A stretch of DNA of 64,000 bases, taken from NCBI GenBank assembly GCA_030749225.1, contig JASMKO010000075.1, positions 1 through 64,000 of the forward strand, in the 5' to 3' direction. Origin of the DNA: Verrucomicrobiota bacterium (GTDB lineage Bacteria > Verrucomicrobiota > Verrucomicrobiia > Limisphaerales > UBA1096). Each line of letters begins with the position of its first letter. Position 1 is the first letter of the stretch. Below the pieces are notes generated by a model. That model was given only the letters and a program-made list of their open reading frames with translations, searched no databases and was not told the origin of the DNA. The translations under genes and the position numbers were made by a program. This document shows positions 1-8,153 of the stretch, piece by piece.

Positions 1-330
1 GACACGCTCGTCATCTGCGGCGGCGAGTTTGGCCGGACGATCTACTCGCAGGGCGCGTTGACCAAGGACAATCACGGTCGCGATCACCACGGCCGGTGCT
101 TCTCAATGTGGATGGCCGGCGGCGGCATCCGGAAGGGCCACCTGCACGGTGAGACCGACGACTTCTGCTACAACATCGTCCGTGACCCGGTGCACATCAA
201 TGACCTCAATGCCACCGTGCTGCAATGCCTCGGCCTCGACCACGAGCAATTCACCTACCGCTACCAGGGCCTCGACCAGCGCCTGACCGGCGTCCAGGGC
301 GCCCGCGTCATCAACGAAATCCTGGCCTGA
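1..330 (+). CDS. DUF1501 domain-containing protein, C-terminal part (truncated at left edge)
   Basis: Frame 1 open from base 1: [46 protein letters not shown]...; GEFGRT and [21 protein letters not shown]-type motifs of DUF1501. Confidence 0.85.
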   Translation, partial: DTLVICGGEFGRTIYSQGALTKDNHGRDHHGRCFSMWMAGGGIRKGHLHGETDDFCYNIVRDPVHINDLNATVLQCLGLDHEQFTYRYQGLDQRLTGVQGARVINEILA

Positions 331-406
331 CACGCCATGTCGTCAACAACTCGCCGCTGATGCGGCGCTTACCTCTAAACTGAACTGTTTGCATTACTAT
401 TGTTCA

Positions 407-1360
407 ATGAAAAAAATTACAACCTTCTTAACGTCGTTATTGTTGGTCGCTTTGGCCTGTAGTTGCCAATCCGTAGACCCGAAAGCTAGACAGTTAGCCG
501 ATAATCTCCCTGTAATTTCATTGGATGACAATTCAATAGACTATTTTAGTGCTGATATTGAATTGCCTGAACTAGCGATTAACACCTATATAGTCGGAAA
601 AACTCCGGGTGATTATGCTATAAAACAAACAGATTCAAATGGACGCCCTTTTCTGTATGGAGCAAACGGAAAAGTTATTATATATAACCCAATAGATGAT
701 TCCTTTGTTATTTTTAACGGTAGTCCGCATGGGGAGATTAATTTAAAAAAGAAATTATTCTCATCTTCGTTTAACATGAGTTTTGGATTTAAATCCGTAA
801 AAGTAGAGGATGGAGAAGACGGTCAATCACTTGGAGAAGAGAGTGTAAATCTTGATATCAAAAGTTTATTTAAGGGGCGATTGTTTTCAACAAACTTAAC
901 AGTTTATACTGGAAATGCAGTCAGACTTCGTCGCATAACCAAAAAGGCCCAACTGGATGCCTTTTTTACTGAGATAAACAATCCTTTATCTCTGCAAAAT
1001 ATAAACATATATATTAAAGACAAAAAAATAGAAAATTTTCCCAAAGAGCCGTTCATTTCCATAAAGAACATAAAAATTAACACGACTGCCGAATCGATGT
1101 TTCCGGAAGTACCGGTTAACGTACTTAAGTCAACAGGGCTAAAAATCACTGATTTAACGAATGTTGAAGATGACGATTTGGTAAACCAATTACAATCATT
1201 GATTCAAATCTCATTGATGAATATTGTACTGTCGTCACAAAACCCGGAAGGACTAGAGGAATTAAACAGGATTACCGGTTTGGATAGTGAGACTATTACT
1301 AGCAGGTCAAATAATGCTCTAGATAAATTAAAGAGTATAATTTCAGGCATTACAAAGTGA
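407..1360 (+). CDS. Putative lipoprotein of unknown function, low GC
   Basis: ATG at 407 (ORF track begins at an upstream TTG); MKKITTFLTSLLLVALACSCQ signal with lipobox; AT-rich compared with flanks. Confidence 0.7.
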   Translation: MKKITTFLTSLLLVALACSCQSVDPKARQLADNLPVISLDDNSIDYFSADIELPELAINTYIVGKTPGDYAIKQTDSNGRPFLYGANGKVIIYNPIDDSFVIFNGSPHGEINLKKKLFSSSFNMSFGFKSVKVEDGEDGQSLGEESVNLDIKSLFKGRLFSTNLTVYTGNAVRLRRITKKAQLDAFFTEINNPLSLQNINIYIKDKKIENFPKEPFISIKNIKINTTAESMFPEVPVNVLKSTGLKITDLTNVEDDDLVNQLQSLIQISLMNIVLSSQNPEGLEELNRITGLDSETITSRSNNALDKLKSIISGITK

Positions 1361-1454
1361 GGGATCGGTTCTTGTTGTTAACAAGCAACGGAAATTTGCT
1401 GACTGGTGCATTATGACATATTTTTGCCTTGGTGTGTTGATGGCCCCATCCTAC

Positions 1455-1540
1455 AGCACGCGTCACGTTGTGAACAGTTCGCCGTCGATACGGTGTTGTC
1501 GGGTTGGTTCCAGTTTCGCCCCCTTGGCCAAGCGAAGTTA
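1455..1540 (-). pseudogene. Degenerate copy of the 3' end of the RibD-like reductase gene
   Basis: Reverse strand reads RLAKGAKLEPTRQHRIDGELFTT* versus RLAKVAKLELTRQCRIGGELFTTWRVRP in the intact gene; nucleotide similarity across about 77 columns to 1654-1730. Confidence 0.7.
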
Positions 1541-1541
1541 G

Positions 1542-1562
1542 GGACGGCTGTCGCAGCCGTCC
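1542..1562. repeat. Perfect 9-bp inverted repeat with 3-nt loop
   Basis: GGACGGCTG-TCG-CAGCCGTCC. Confidence 0.8.
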
Positions 1563-1634
1563 TCGACAATTCCGAAACGGCCGGCTCGGAGAACCAACCC
1601 CACCTTCGCGGCCAATTGCATTAGTGCCACAAAG

Positions 1635-2336
1635 TCATGGTGATATTGGCCTGACACGCCATGTCGTGAACAGCTCGCCGCCGATGCGGCACTGGCGGGT
1701 CAATTCCAGTTTTGCCACCTTGGCCAAGCGGGCGAACCCTTCGCCATCGGCGATCGTCGGGGCGTCCCGACCGCTGATGATTCTCGGGCAGACGGTCAGG
1801 TGCAGCTCATCCACGAGGCCAAGCCGGAGCAACTCGAAATTCAACTCACCGCCGCCTTCGCACAGCAGTCGCTTGACGGCCCAGTCGCGCCGTAGCCAGC
1901 CAAGCGCCTGGCCAAGCGCGACGCTTTTTTTGCCAGAGACTTTCACGCAGTCGGCCAGCCGTTTCAGCTTGGCCAAGCGCGATTTCGGCGCCCGGCCCGA
2001 CGCCAGCACGATGAGCGGCGACACCCCGTGCTGAAAGATTTTCGCCTGTGGGTCAACCGAACCGGAGCCACTCACTACGATGCGCAGGTTCTGACTGGCC
2101 AAGCCGCCTCGAAGTCGCCGCCGCTCGTACTCCGGGCCACCGGCGTCCAGCGTTATTGGTGCGGACTCCACCGTTCGCGCGCCGCACATCACCGCGTCGG
2201 TTGTGGCCCGGAGCGTGAGCAGGTTGGCGTGATCTTGCCGGCTGCCGAACGCGACGAACCGCCGGTGTGGCGGCGCGATCTTGCCGTCGGCCGACATCGC
2301 CATGTTGATCAGCACGAATGGACGTGTGGTTTTCAT
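1635..2336 (-). CDS. RibD C-terminal-type (DHFR-like) pyrimidine reductase
   Basis: PFVLINMAMSADGKIA..., DAVMCGARTVE, LLCEGGGELNFELLRLGLVDELHLTVCPRIISG: RibD_C signature. Confidence 0.85.
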   Translation of the reverse strand: MKTTRPFVLINMAMSADGKIAPPHRRFVAFGSRQDHANLLTLRATTDAVMCGARTVESAPITLDAGGPEYERRRLRGGLASQNLRIVVSGSGSVDPQAKIFQHGVSPLIVLASGRAPKSRLAKLKRLADCVKVSGKKSVALGQALGWLRRDWAVKRLLCEGGGELNFELLRLGLVDELHLTVCPRIISGRDAPTIADGEGFARLAKVAKLELTRQCRIGGELFTTWRVRPISP

Positions 2337-3407
2337 TCAGTGCAAAAACATCGCGTCGCCGTAGCTGAAAAAACGGTACCGCTCGGCGACCGCCTCTGCG
2401 TAGGCGCGCAGGACCAGTTCACGTCCGTCGGTGTCGCCCGGGTGCGCGAACGCGCTGACGAGCATCAGCAGTGTCGACTTGGGTAGGTGGAAATTGGTGA
2501 GCAGTGCATCGACGATCTGAAACTCGTGCGGCGGATAGATGAAAATATCGGTGCGACTGTTCTGTGGCTCGATCGTTTCACCACGTTGGCCAACCGACTC
2601 GAGCACGCGCATGCTGGTTGTGCCGACGGCCACCACCCGGCGGCCTTCCGCCTTGGCTTGGTTAATTGCCTCGGCGGCGGCGGCGCTGATTTCAAATTGT
2701 TCCTTGTGCATTGGGTGATCCTCGATGCGGTCGCATTCGACCGGCTGGAATGTGCCCGGCCCGACATGCAGCGTCACCGCTGCGAACGTCACGCCATTCG
2801 AGCGGAGCCGGTCGAGCAGTTCGTCTGTGAAGTGCAGTCCCGCCGTTGGCGCGGCGACCGAGCCGTCGGTCTTCGCGTACACGGTCTGGTAGCGATCACG
2901 ATCAGCGAGCGTGTCAGCCGGCGAGCGTTCGATGTACGGCGGCAACGGCGTTTCTCCGATGGCCTTGAGAAGGTCGTGTGTGTTCGGTGAGTTGGGGAGT
3001 CGCACCAGGTATTTGCCGGTGTCGTTCTTGTCGATTGCCTCGACCCAGTGCTCGGTTGACTGCCCGTCGAGGTCGTGCAACTGGATCCGGGTGCCGTTGT
3101 GAATCCGTTTGCCGGGACGCAGCATGCACCACCATTCACCGGGGGCGCGCTGCTCGGTGAACAGGATTTCCACCCGCGCGCCGTCGCCCTCCTTTTGCCC
3201 GCGCACGCGCGCCGGGATGACGCGCGAGTTGTTCGCCACCAACACGTCGCCCGGCCGGAGCAACGTCTCCAGTTCGGCGAATCGCCGATGCGTAATGGCG
3301 TCGCTGGCGCGTTCCAGCGCCAGCAACCGCGAGGCGTCCCGCTGCGCAATGGGGTGTTGCGCGATCAATTCCTGGGGGAGGGGATAGTCGAATTCGTCCG
3401 TTCGCAC
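2337..3407 (-). CDS. queA: S-adenosylmethionine:tRNA ribosyltransferase-isomerase
   Basis: FDYPLPQELIAQHPIAQRDASRLL, VLVANNSRVIPARVRG, APTAGLHFTDELL, TNFHLPKSTLLMLVSAFA. Confidence 0.97.
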   Translation of the reverse strand: MRTDEFDYPLPQELIAQHPIAQRDASRLLALERASDAITHRRFAELETLLRPGDVLVANNSRVIPARVRGQKEGDGARVEILFTEQRAPGEWWCMLRPGKRIHNGTRIQLHDLDGQSTEHWVEAIDKNDTGKYLVRLPNSPNTHDLLKAIGETPLPPYIERSPADTLADRDRYQTVYAKTDGSVAAPTAGLHFTDELLDRLRSNGVTFAAVTLHVGPGTFQPVECDRIEDHPMHKEQFEISAAAAEAINQAKAEGRRVVAVGTTSMRVLESVGQRGETIEPQNSRTDIFIYPPHEFQIVDALLTNFHLPKSTLLMLVSAFAHPGDTDGRELVLRAYAEAVAERYRFFSYGDAMFLH

Positions 3408-3513
3408 GGCGGCAATCTAGTAGCCGGTTTTGGGGCCGGTTTCAATGGAGCGACTTCCGGGGCCGCAAACCGAACGGGAAACGGGCCAGTTGTGTGAATT
3501 TAGCCGACAACCG

Positions 3514-3525
3514 GCTTGGCCAAGC
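3514..3525. repeat. Intergenic GCTTGGCCAAGC palindrome
   Basis: Exact 12-mer between queA and mraZ. Confidence 0.9.
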
Positions 3526-3611
3526 GGCCCAGAAGGGGAAAAATGGGGTAAATCACTTGAAAACCGGTAAAACGGCATCGTGAAAAAAATAAATTTTTTT
3601 CAAAAAATTGG

Positions 3612-3675
3612 TTGACGCATCGGGGTCAAAACGGTAGAGAACGGGAAAATTTGGGTCGCACAGGGCCGTTTTGGT
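3612..3675 (+). promoter_or_regulatory. Putative mraZ promoter with 10-bp-periodic GGG/GGT boxes (MraZ operator-like)
   Basis: TTGACG (3612-3617), 17 nt, TAGAGA (3635-3640); GG(G/T) at 3623, 3633, 3643, 3653, 3663, 3673. Confidence 0.55.
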
Positions 3676-3691
3676 GCCCGAGCTACCCGTT

Positions 3692-4156
3692 ATGTCAGCA
3701 ACCCAAGATCAACCGACGACCGTGTATTCCGGTCGATTCCGACACGGAATCGACGGTAGCCGCCGTGTCATGGTGCCTTCCAAATGGCGGCTCAAATCAG
3801 GCAAAACCGATTTGGCCATCCTCCCGTGGCCGCTGGGTGAGCAGCAGTTTCTCCTGGTTCTGCCCCCCACGCGGTGGAAGTTGCTACTGGATCGGCTCAA
3901 TGAAATGTCGCTTTCCGACGACCAAGCGGCGGTGGTGGAGCGGGTAATCGGGGGGAGTTCGGCCCACCTGAAACTGGACAGGGCCGGCCGGCTTTGTTTG
4001 CCGGAGGAATTGGCGGCCGTGGCCGGATTGCGGAAGGAGGCCATGCTTGTCGGCCGACTGAACAAGTTTGAAATCTGGGAGCCGGATCGGTTCGCAGAAA
4101 ACAACAAGGGCAACGAGGCGGTCGCCGCGGCGGCCATCAAGAATTTAAATCTATGA
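3692..4156 (+). CDS. mraZ: Division/cell wall cluster transcriptional regulator MraZ
   Basis: First gene of dcw cluster; VYSGRFRHGIDGSRRVMVPSKWR..., KLDRAGRLCLPEELAAVAGL...AMLVGRLNKFEIWEPDRF. Confidence 0.9.
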   Translation: MSATQDQPTTVYSGRFRHGIDGSRRVMVPSKWRLKSGKTDLAILPWPLGEQQFLLVLPPTRWKLLLDRLNEMSLSDDQAAVVERVIGGSSAHLKLDRAGRLCLPEELAAVAGLRKEAMLVGRLNKFEIWEPDRFAENNKGNEAVAAAAIKNLNL

Positions 4157-4911
4157 ACCTGATGCAATATCTGTCGGTCAGTGGAACCCTCGAGGGGCCA
4201 AGGGAAAAATTCCTGTCTCGCAAGATCGGGAGCAGCCAGGGGGATTTTACGGGCGAGGGCAGGGAGGATCTTGCTCACCCGGAGCCGGTGGCGCTGGCTG
4301 AGCCGGCGGCGCGGGAGGCGGGGCAGGGAGAGTTTGGCTTTGTCGATCCGTTGGTCATCGAGCCGAAGCCGTCCGGGCCGGGAAACCACCTCGAGCTTGC
4401 CCAGGAGGAAACCAAGCCGCGGGACCGGGATCAGGTCGAGGTATACAGCCGCATCAGTCCGACGCGCGTGCGGGTGGTTCGAAACGACCTAGCAGGGTCG
4501 GATCTCACGCTTCGTGCCGTTGAAGGGGTGGAACAGTTTCGGCCGAGCCTGATCGCCGAGGAGCCGTCGATAAGCACCTGGTCCGAGCGTATGCGCGGCC
4601 GGCTTGAGCCATTGAACCGGGTGTCGAAATGGATGTCACGCCGGTCGTGGCGTTGGCTGCTGGCGTTCAAGTCGTTTTGGCCGGTTGGAATCATGGCCGG
4701 GGCGTCCGCCGGGTCGCTGAAAGTTGTTCCTGAAAAAGTGGCACAGGAGACGCCGGAGCAAATGAACTCCACCGAGTTGGACGAGGCGATCGAGATGGCT
4801 AAGGACTACAAGACCGACGTGTACGTGGATGGCCGAGTGGCGTGGAGTTACGAGGAATACGCCTCCAGCGTGGAGGAGATGGTTCCTATCGAGTATGCCA
4901 ATGACTTGTGA
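4153..4911 (+). CDS. Uncharacterised protein between mraZ and rsmH, one predicted TM segment
   Basis: ATGA overlap with mraZ stop and GTGA overlap with rsmH start; hydrophobic WRWLLAFKSFWPVGIMAGASAG; no family recognised. Confidence 0.75.
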   Translation: MNLMQYLSVSGTLEGPREKFLSRKIGSSQGDFTGEGREDLAHPEPVALAEPAAREAGQGEFGFVDPLVIEPKPSGPGNHLELAQEETKPRDRDQVEVYSRISPTRVRVVRNDLAGSDLTLRAVEGVEQFRPSLIAEEPSISTWSERMRGRLEPLNRVSKWMSRRSWRWLLAFKSFWPVGIMAGASAGSLKVVPEKVAQETPEQMNSTELDEAIEMAKDYKTDVYVDGRVAWSYEEYASSVEEMVPIEYANDL

Positions 4912-5834
4912 CCGAATTCATCCACGAACCGGTGCTGCTGGAGGAGGCGCTCTCGGCTCTTCAACCGGTGGCAGGCCGGCTGTATGTGGATGGGACGATC
5001 GGCGGCGGCGGACACGCGGAGGCGATTCTCGAGGCGAGCGGGCCGGATGGAAGGCTGGTGGCGTTCGATCGCGACGACCGTGCGATCGATGCCACGGTCA
5101 TGCGTCTGGCACGGTTTGGCGATCGGGTGGAACTGCACCGGGAACCGTTTTCCGGCTTGACCAAGCGCTTACTCAAGGCGAGTTGCGACGGAGTGCTGCT
5201 GGATCTCGGGGTGAGTTCGCCGCAGTTGGACGAGGCGGAGCGTGGCTTCAGCTTCCAGGCCGAGGGGCCGTTGGATATGCGGATGGATCAGAGGCAGCCG
5301 ATGACGGCGGAGCAGTTGGTGAACGAGCTCGAGGCCGAAGAGTTGGCGAAGATTTTTTGGGAACTGGGCGGCGAGCGCCGGTCGCGCCGCATCGCCCGAG
5401 CCATTGTTGAACAACGCGGCATGCAGCGACTCGAAACCACCACGCAGCTGGCCAACACCGTGGAGAGGGCCTGCCCACGGCGGGCACGCACGCACCCGGC
5501 GACAGGCGTGTTCCAGGCGCTGCGCATGGCGGTCAACGACGAACTCACCCAGGTGCGGGCCGGGCTGGAAGCCGCCTGGTCCGTGCTCAAGCCGGGCGGT
5601 CGGCTGGCGGTGATTTCGTTCCACTCCGGGGAGGATCGGCTGGTGAAACAGTTCAGCCGCCGCTTGGCCAAGCCGTATACCGTCCGCGGCGAAGTTGACG
5701 TGCCGGAATTACGCGAGCCGTGCGAGCCGTCGGCCCGTGAGTTGAACCGCAGATCGATCAAGCCGGGCGCGGCCGAGTTGGAGCGAAATCCCCGGAGTCG
5801 AAGTGCCCAGTTGCGGGCGCTGGAAAAACTGTAA
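4908..5834 (+). CDS. rsmH: 16S rRNA (cytosine1402-N4)-methyltransferase RsmH (MraW)
   Basis: FIHEPVLLEEALSALQP, DGTIGGGGHAEAIL, GVLLDLGVSSPQLDEAERGFSFQAEGPLDMRMD. Confidence 0.97.
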   Translation: MTEFIHEPVLLEEALSALQPVAGRLYVDGTIGGGGHAEAILEASGPDGRLVAFDRDDRAIDATVMRLARFGDRVELHREPFSGLTKRLLKASCDGVLLDLGVSSPQLDEAERGFSFQAEGPLDMRMDQRQPMTAEQLVNELEAEELAKIFWELGGERRSRRIARAIVEQRGMQRLETTTQLANTVERACPRRARTHPATGVFQALRMAVNDELTQVRAGLEAAWSVLKPGGRLAVISFHSGEDRLVKQFSRRLAKPYTVRGEVDVPELREPCEPSARELNRRSIKPGAAELERNPRSRSAQLRALEKL

Positions 5835-5840
5835 ACAACC

Positions 5841-6233
5841 ATGCCGCGCAACCGTAAAAAGCAGGACTCACCTTTGAGCGTTGGCTTGTGGATTCGGGCC
5901 GCGCTGCTTTGCCTCGTCCTCGGGGGCACGGCGATGGGGTATGTGTGGCAGAAATCGCAGATACACCAGCTCGGCACCGAGGTCCGAAAAAAAGAAATGA
6001 GGCTCGATTTGCTCAGGGGCGACAACGAACGGTGGCAGCAGCTCCGTGCCGAGATGCGCTCGACCAAGAAACTTTATGACCGGGTCCGCGCACTCGGGCT
6101 GGGGCTGGCAATGCCCCAGCCGGAGCAGGTGCTACGACTCCCTGATCTTCCGCTAGACGCCAAGGAGCTGAAGCAAAGCAAACCGGGGGATTACCGAACG
6201 GTAACCAACAAGCCACGCTGGGAACAGCCGTGA
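5841..6233 (+). CDS. ftsL: FtsL-like cell division protein
   Basis: Position between rsmH and ftsI; short protein with N-terminal TM and coiled-coil-like segment. Confidence 0.6.
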   Translation: MPRNRKKQDSPLSVGLWIRAALLCLVLGGTAMGYVWQKSQIHQLGTEVRKKEMRLDLLRGDNERWQQLRAEMRSTKKLYDRVRALGLGLAMPQPEQVLRLPDLPLDAKELKQSKPGDYRTVTNKPRWEQP

Positions 6234-6266
6234 CGGACATGAAAAAAAATCTGTTCACACACTGAC

Positions 6267-8153
6267 GTGGCAACGATCGCAGCCAACGCTCACCGGGGAA
6301 GGGTGATGTTACTGGTCTCACTCATAACGGCCGGTTATGTGGGACTCGGGGTGAGGTTGGTGGATATTCAAATACTCCAGCACGAAAAGCACGCCTTGCA
6401 CGCGCTGGACAACACTCGCCGCAAGGTGATTCAAGGCTCGAGGCGCGGCGACATCCTGGATATCCGCGGTACCGTGCTGGCGACAAGCCGCATCGCCAAG
6501 ACGGTGTGCGCCGACCCGTCGCTGATGGGTGAGCACCAGCCACTTGTGTCCCGGGCGATTGCGCCGCTCCTCGGGCTGGACGCGGGCGGCCTCGCCAAAC
6601 GCATGCAGCGTCGCGTGTACACTGATGATGAGGGCCGTCGGCGGGAGGATAAGCACGTCGTGCTCAAGCGCAAGGTGCCGCTGGAGAAGTGGCAGGCTGT
6701 CACCAACGCCATGGCGCAGCTCGAGTTCGGGATCGACGTGAAGTCGCTGCCGCGCCGGGAACGGCTGAACTATTACAATGTGCGTCGGTCCGTGTTCTGC
6801 GAGCGGGTCGATTCGCAGTTGCGCGTCTACCCCAGCGGCAGCCTGGCTGCCCACGTGACCGGGTTTGTAGGCGTGCGTGACCCGGGGGATTCGGGCGTGC
6901 CGGTGGTCGGTCTGGAGGGGAAACACGGCATTGAGAAGATGCTCGACTCGGAACTCGAGGGAGTGCGCGGCTGGCGCGAGACAGAGACCGACCGCAGCCG
7001 CCGCGAGGTGGTGGCGTTCCGAGAGTACAACGTGAAGCCTCGCGACGGCTTGAACGTGGTGCTGACGCTCGACGCGAATGTGCAGTACATCGCCGAAAAG
7101 GCGCTTGAGACGCTTTGTGCGAAACACACGCCGGCAAGCGCCTGCGCCGTGGTGGTTGATCCGCGGACCGGCTCCATTCTCGCGTTGGCGAACCGGCCGA
7201 CATTCGACCCGAACCAGCCGGGCGACTCCACCGCTGCTAACCGGCGCAATCGCGTGATCACCGACTCGTTCGAGCCGGGATCGACCTTCAAAATCGTGGC
7301 GGTTTCCGGCGCGCTCAATGAGTACGCAGTTCGGATTACCGACCGGTTCCACTGCGAGAACGGCCGCTACTACTTCGCCGGAAAGGTGCTGCGCGACCAC
7401 CATGCGTATGGCCTGATGTCTGTCCGCGAGATCATCACCAAGTCGTCCAATATCGGCACGGCCAAGGTGGCGATGAAGCTTGGGCCGCATCGGCTACATA
7501 ATTACATCTCTGAAATGGGCTTTGGTCAGCCCAGCGGCGTGCCGTTACCGGGGGAGGTGCGCGGTATACTGCACCCGGTCAGCCGTTGGAGTAAACTCTC
7601 CATCTCTCGCATCCCAATGGGCCACGAGATCGCGGCGACGCCGCTGCAGCTCATGATGGCGATGTCTGCCATGGCCAACGGCGGCAACCTGATGCGCCCG
7701 CTGCTGGTCGACCGGTTGGTGGACCGCGACGGCAACGTCGTTATGCAGTACAAGCCCACCATGGTCCGCAAGGTGATCGGCGACGAGACTGCGCAGCAGA
7801 TGGTGACGACGCTGCGGACCGTCGTGTCCGAGGAGGGTACTGCGCGTCAGGCACGGCTCGAGAACTACGCCGTCGCCGGCAAGACCGGCACGGCGCAGAA
7901 GCCGTCGAAGACGAGGCGCGGCTACGAGGCCGGTAAATATTTTTCGTCGTTCATCGGCTTTTTGCCCGCGGAGGCGCCCCGGTTGTGCATCGGGGTGTTT
8001 GTGGACGAGCCGAACAACGGATATTACGGCGGCGTGGTGGCGGGGCCGGCGTTCAAGGCGATCGCCGAGAAGTCGGCCAACTATCTCGGCCTCGAGCCGT
8101 CGGAGCCTGTTCAGTCATTATCGGAGCGCAAACCCCGCGTGGTGTCAAGATGA
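6267..8153 (+). CDS. ftsI: Penicillin-binding protein, FtsI/PBP2B-type transpeptidase
   Basis: EPGSTFKIVAVSGAL (SxxK), SSNIGTAK (SxN), VAGKTGTAQKPS (KTG); start codon uncertain (GTG 6267 or ATG 6306). Confidence 0.95.
   Translation: MATIAANAHRGRVMLLVSLITAGYVGLGVRLVDIQILQHEKHALHALDNTRRKVIQGSRRGDILDIRGTVLATSRIAKTVCADPSLMGEHQPLVSRAIAPLLGLDAGGLAKRMQRRVYTDDEGRRREDKHVVLKRKVPLEKWQAVTNAMAQLEFGIDVKSLPRRERLNYYNVRRSVFCERVDSQLRVYPSGSLAAHVTGFVGVRDPGDSGVPVVGLEGKHGIEKMLDSELEGVRGWRETETDRSRREVVAFREYNVKPRDGLNVVLTLDANVQYIAEKALETLCAKHTPASACAVVVDPRTGSILALANRPTFDPNQPGDSTAANRRNRVITDSFEPGSTFKIVAVSGALNEYAVRITDRFHCENGRYYFAGKVLRDHHAYGLMSVREIITKSSNIGTAKVAMKLGPHRLHNYISEMGFGQPSGVPLPGEVRGILHPVSRWSKLSISRIPMGHEIAATPLQLMMAMSAMANGGNLMRPLLVDRLVDRDGNVVMQYKPTMVRKVIGDETAQQMVTTLRTVVSEEGTARQARLENYAVAGKTGTAQKPSKTRRGYEAGKYFSSFIGFLPAEAPRLCIGVFVDEPNNGYYGGVVAGPAFKAIAEKSANYLGLEPSEPVQSLSERKPRVVSR

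Noticed and set aside
1504-2034. 176-aa + strand ORF across the ribD-like gene
   Set aside because: Antisense to the RibD_C coding sequence; no signal.
6318-7490. 390-aa antisense ORF opposite ftsI
   Set aside because: Mirror of a GC-rich coding frame; no recognisable motifs; the + strand frame encodes an obvious PBP.
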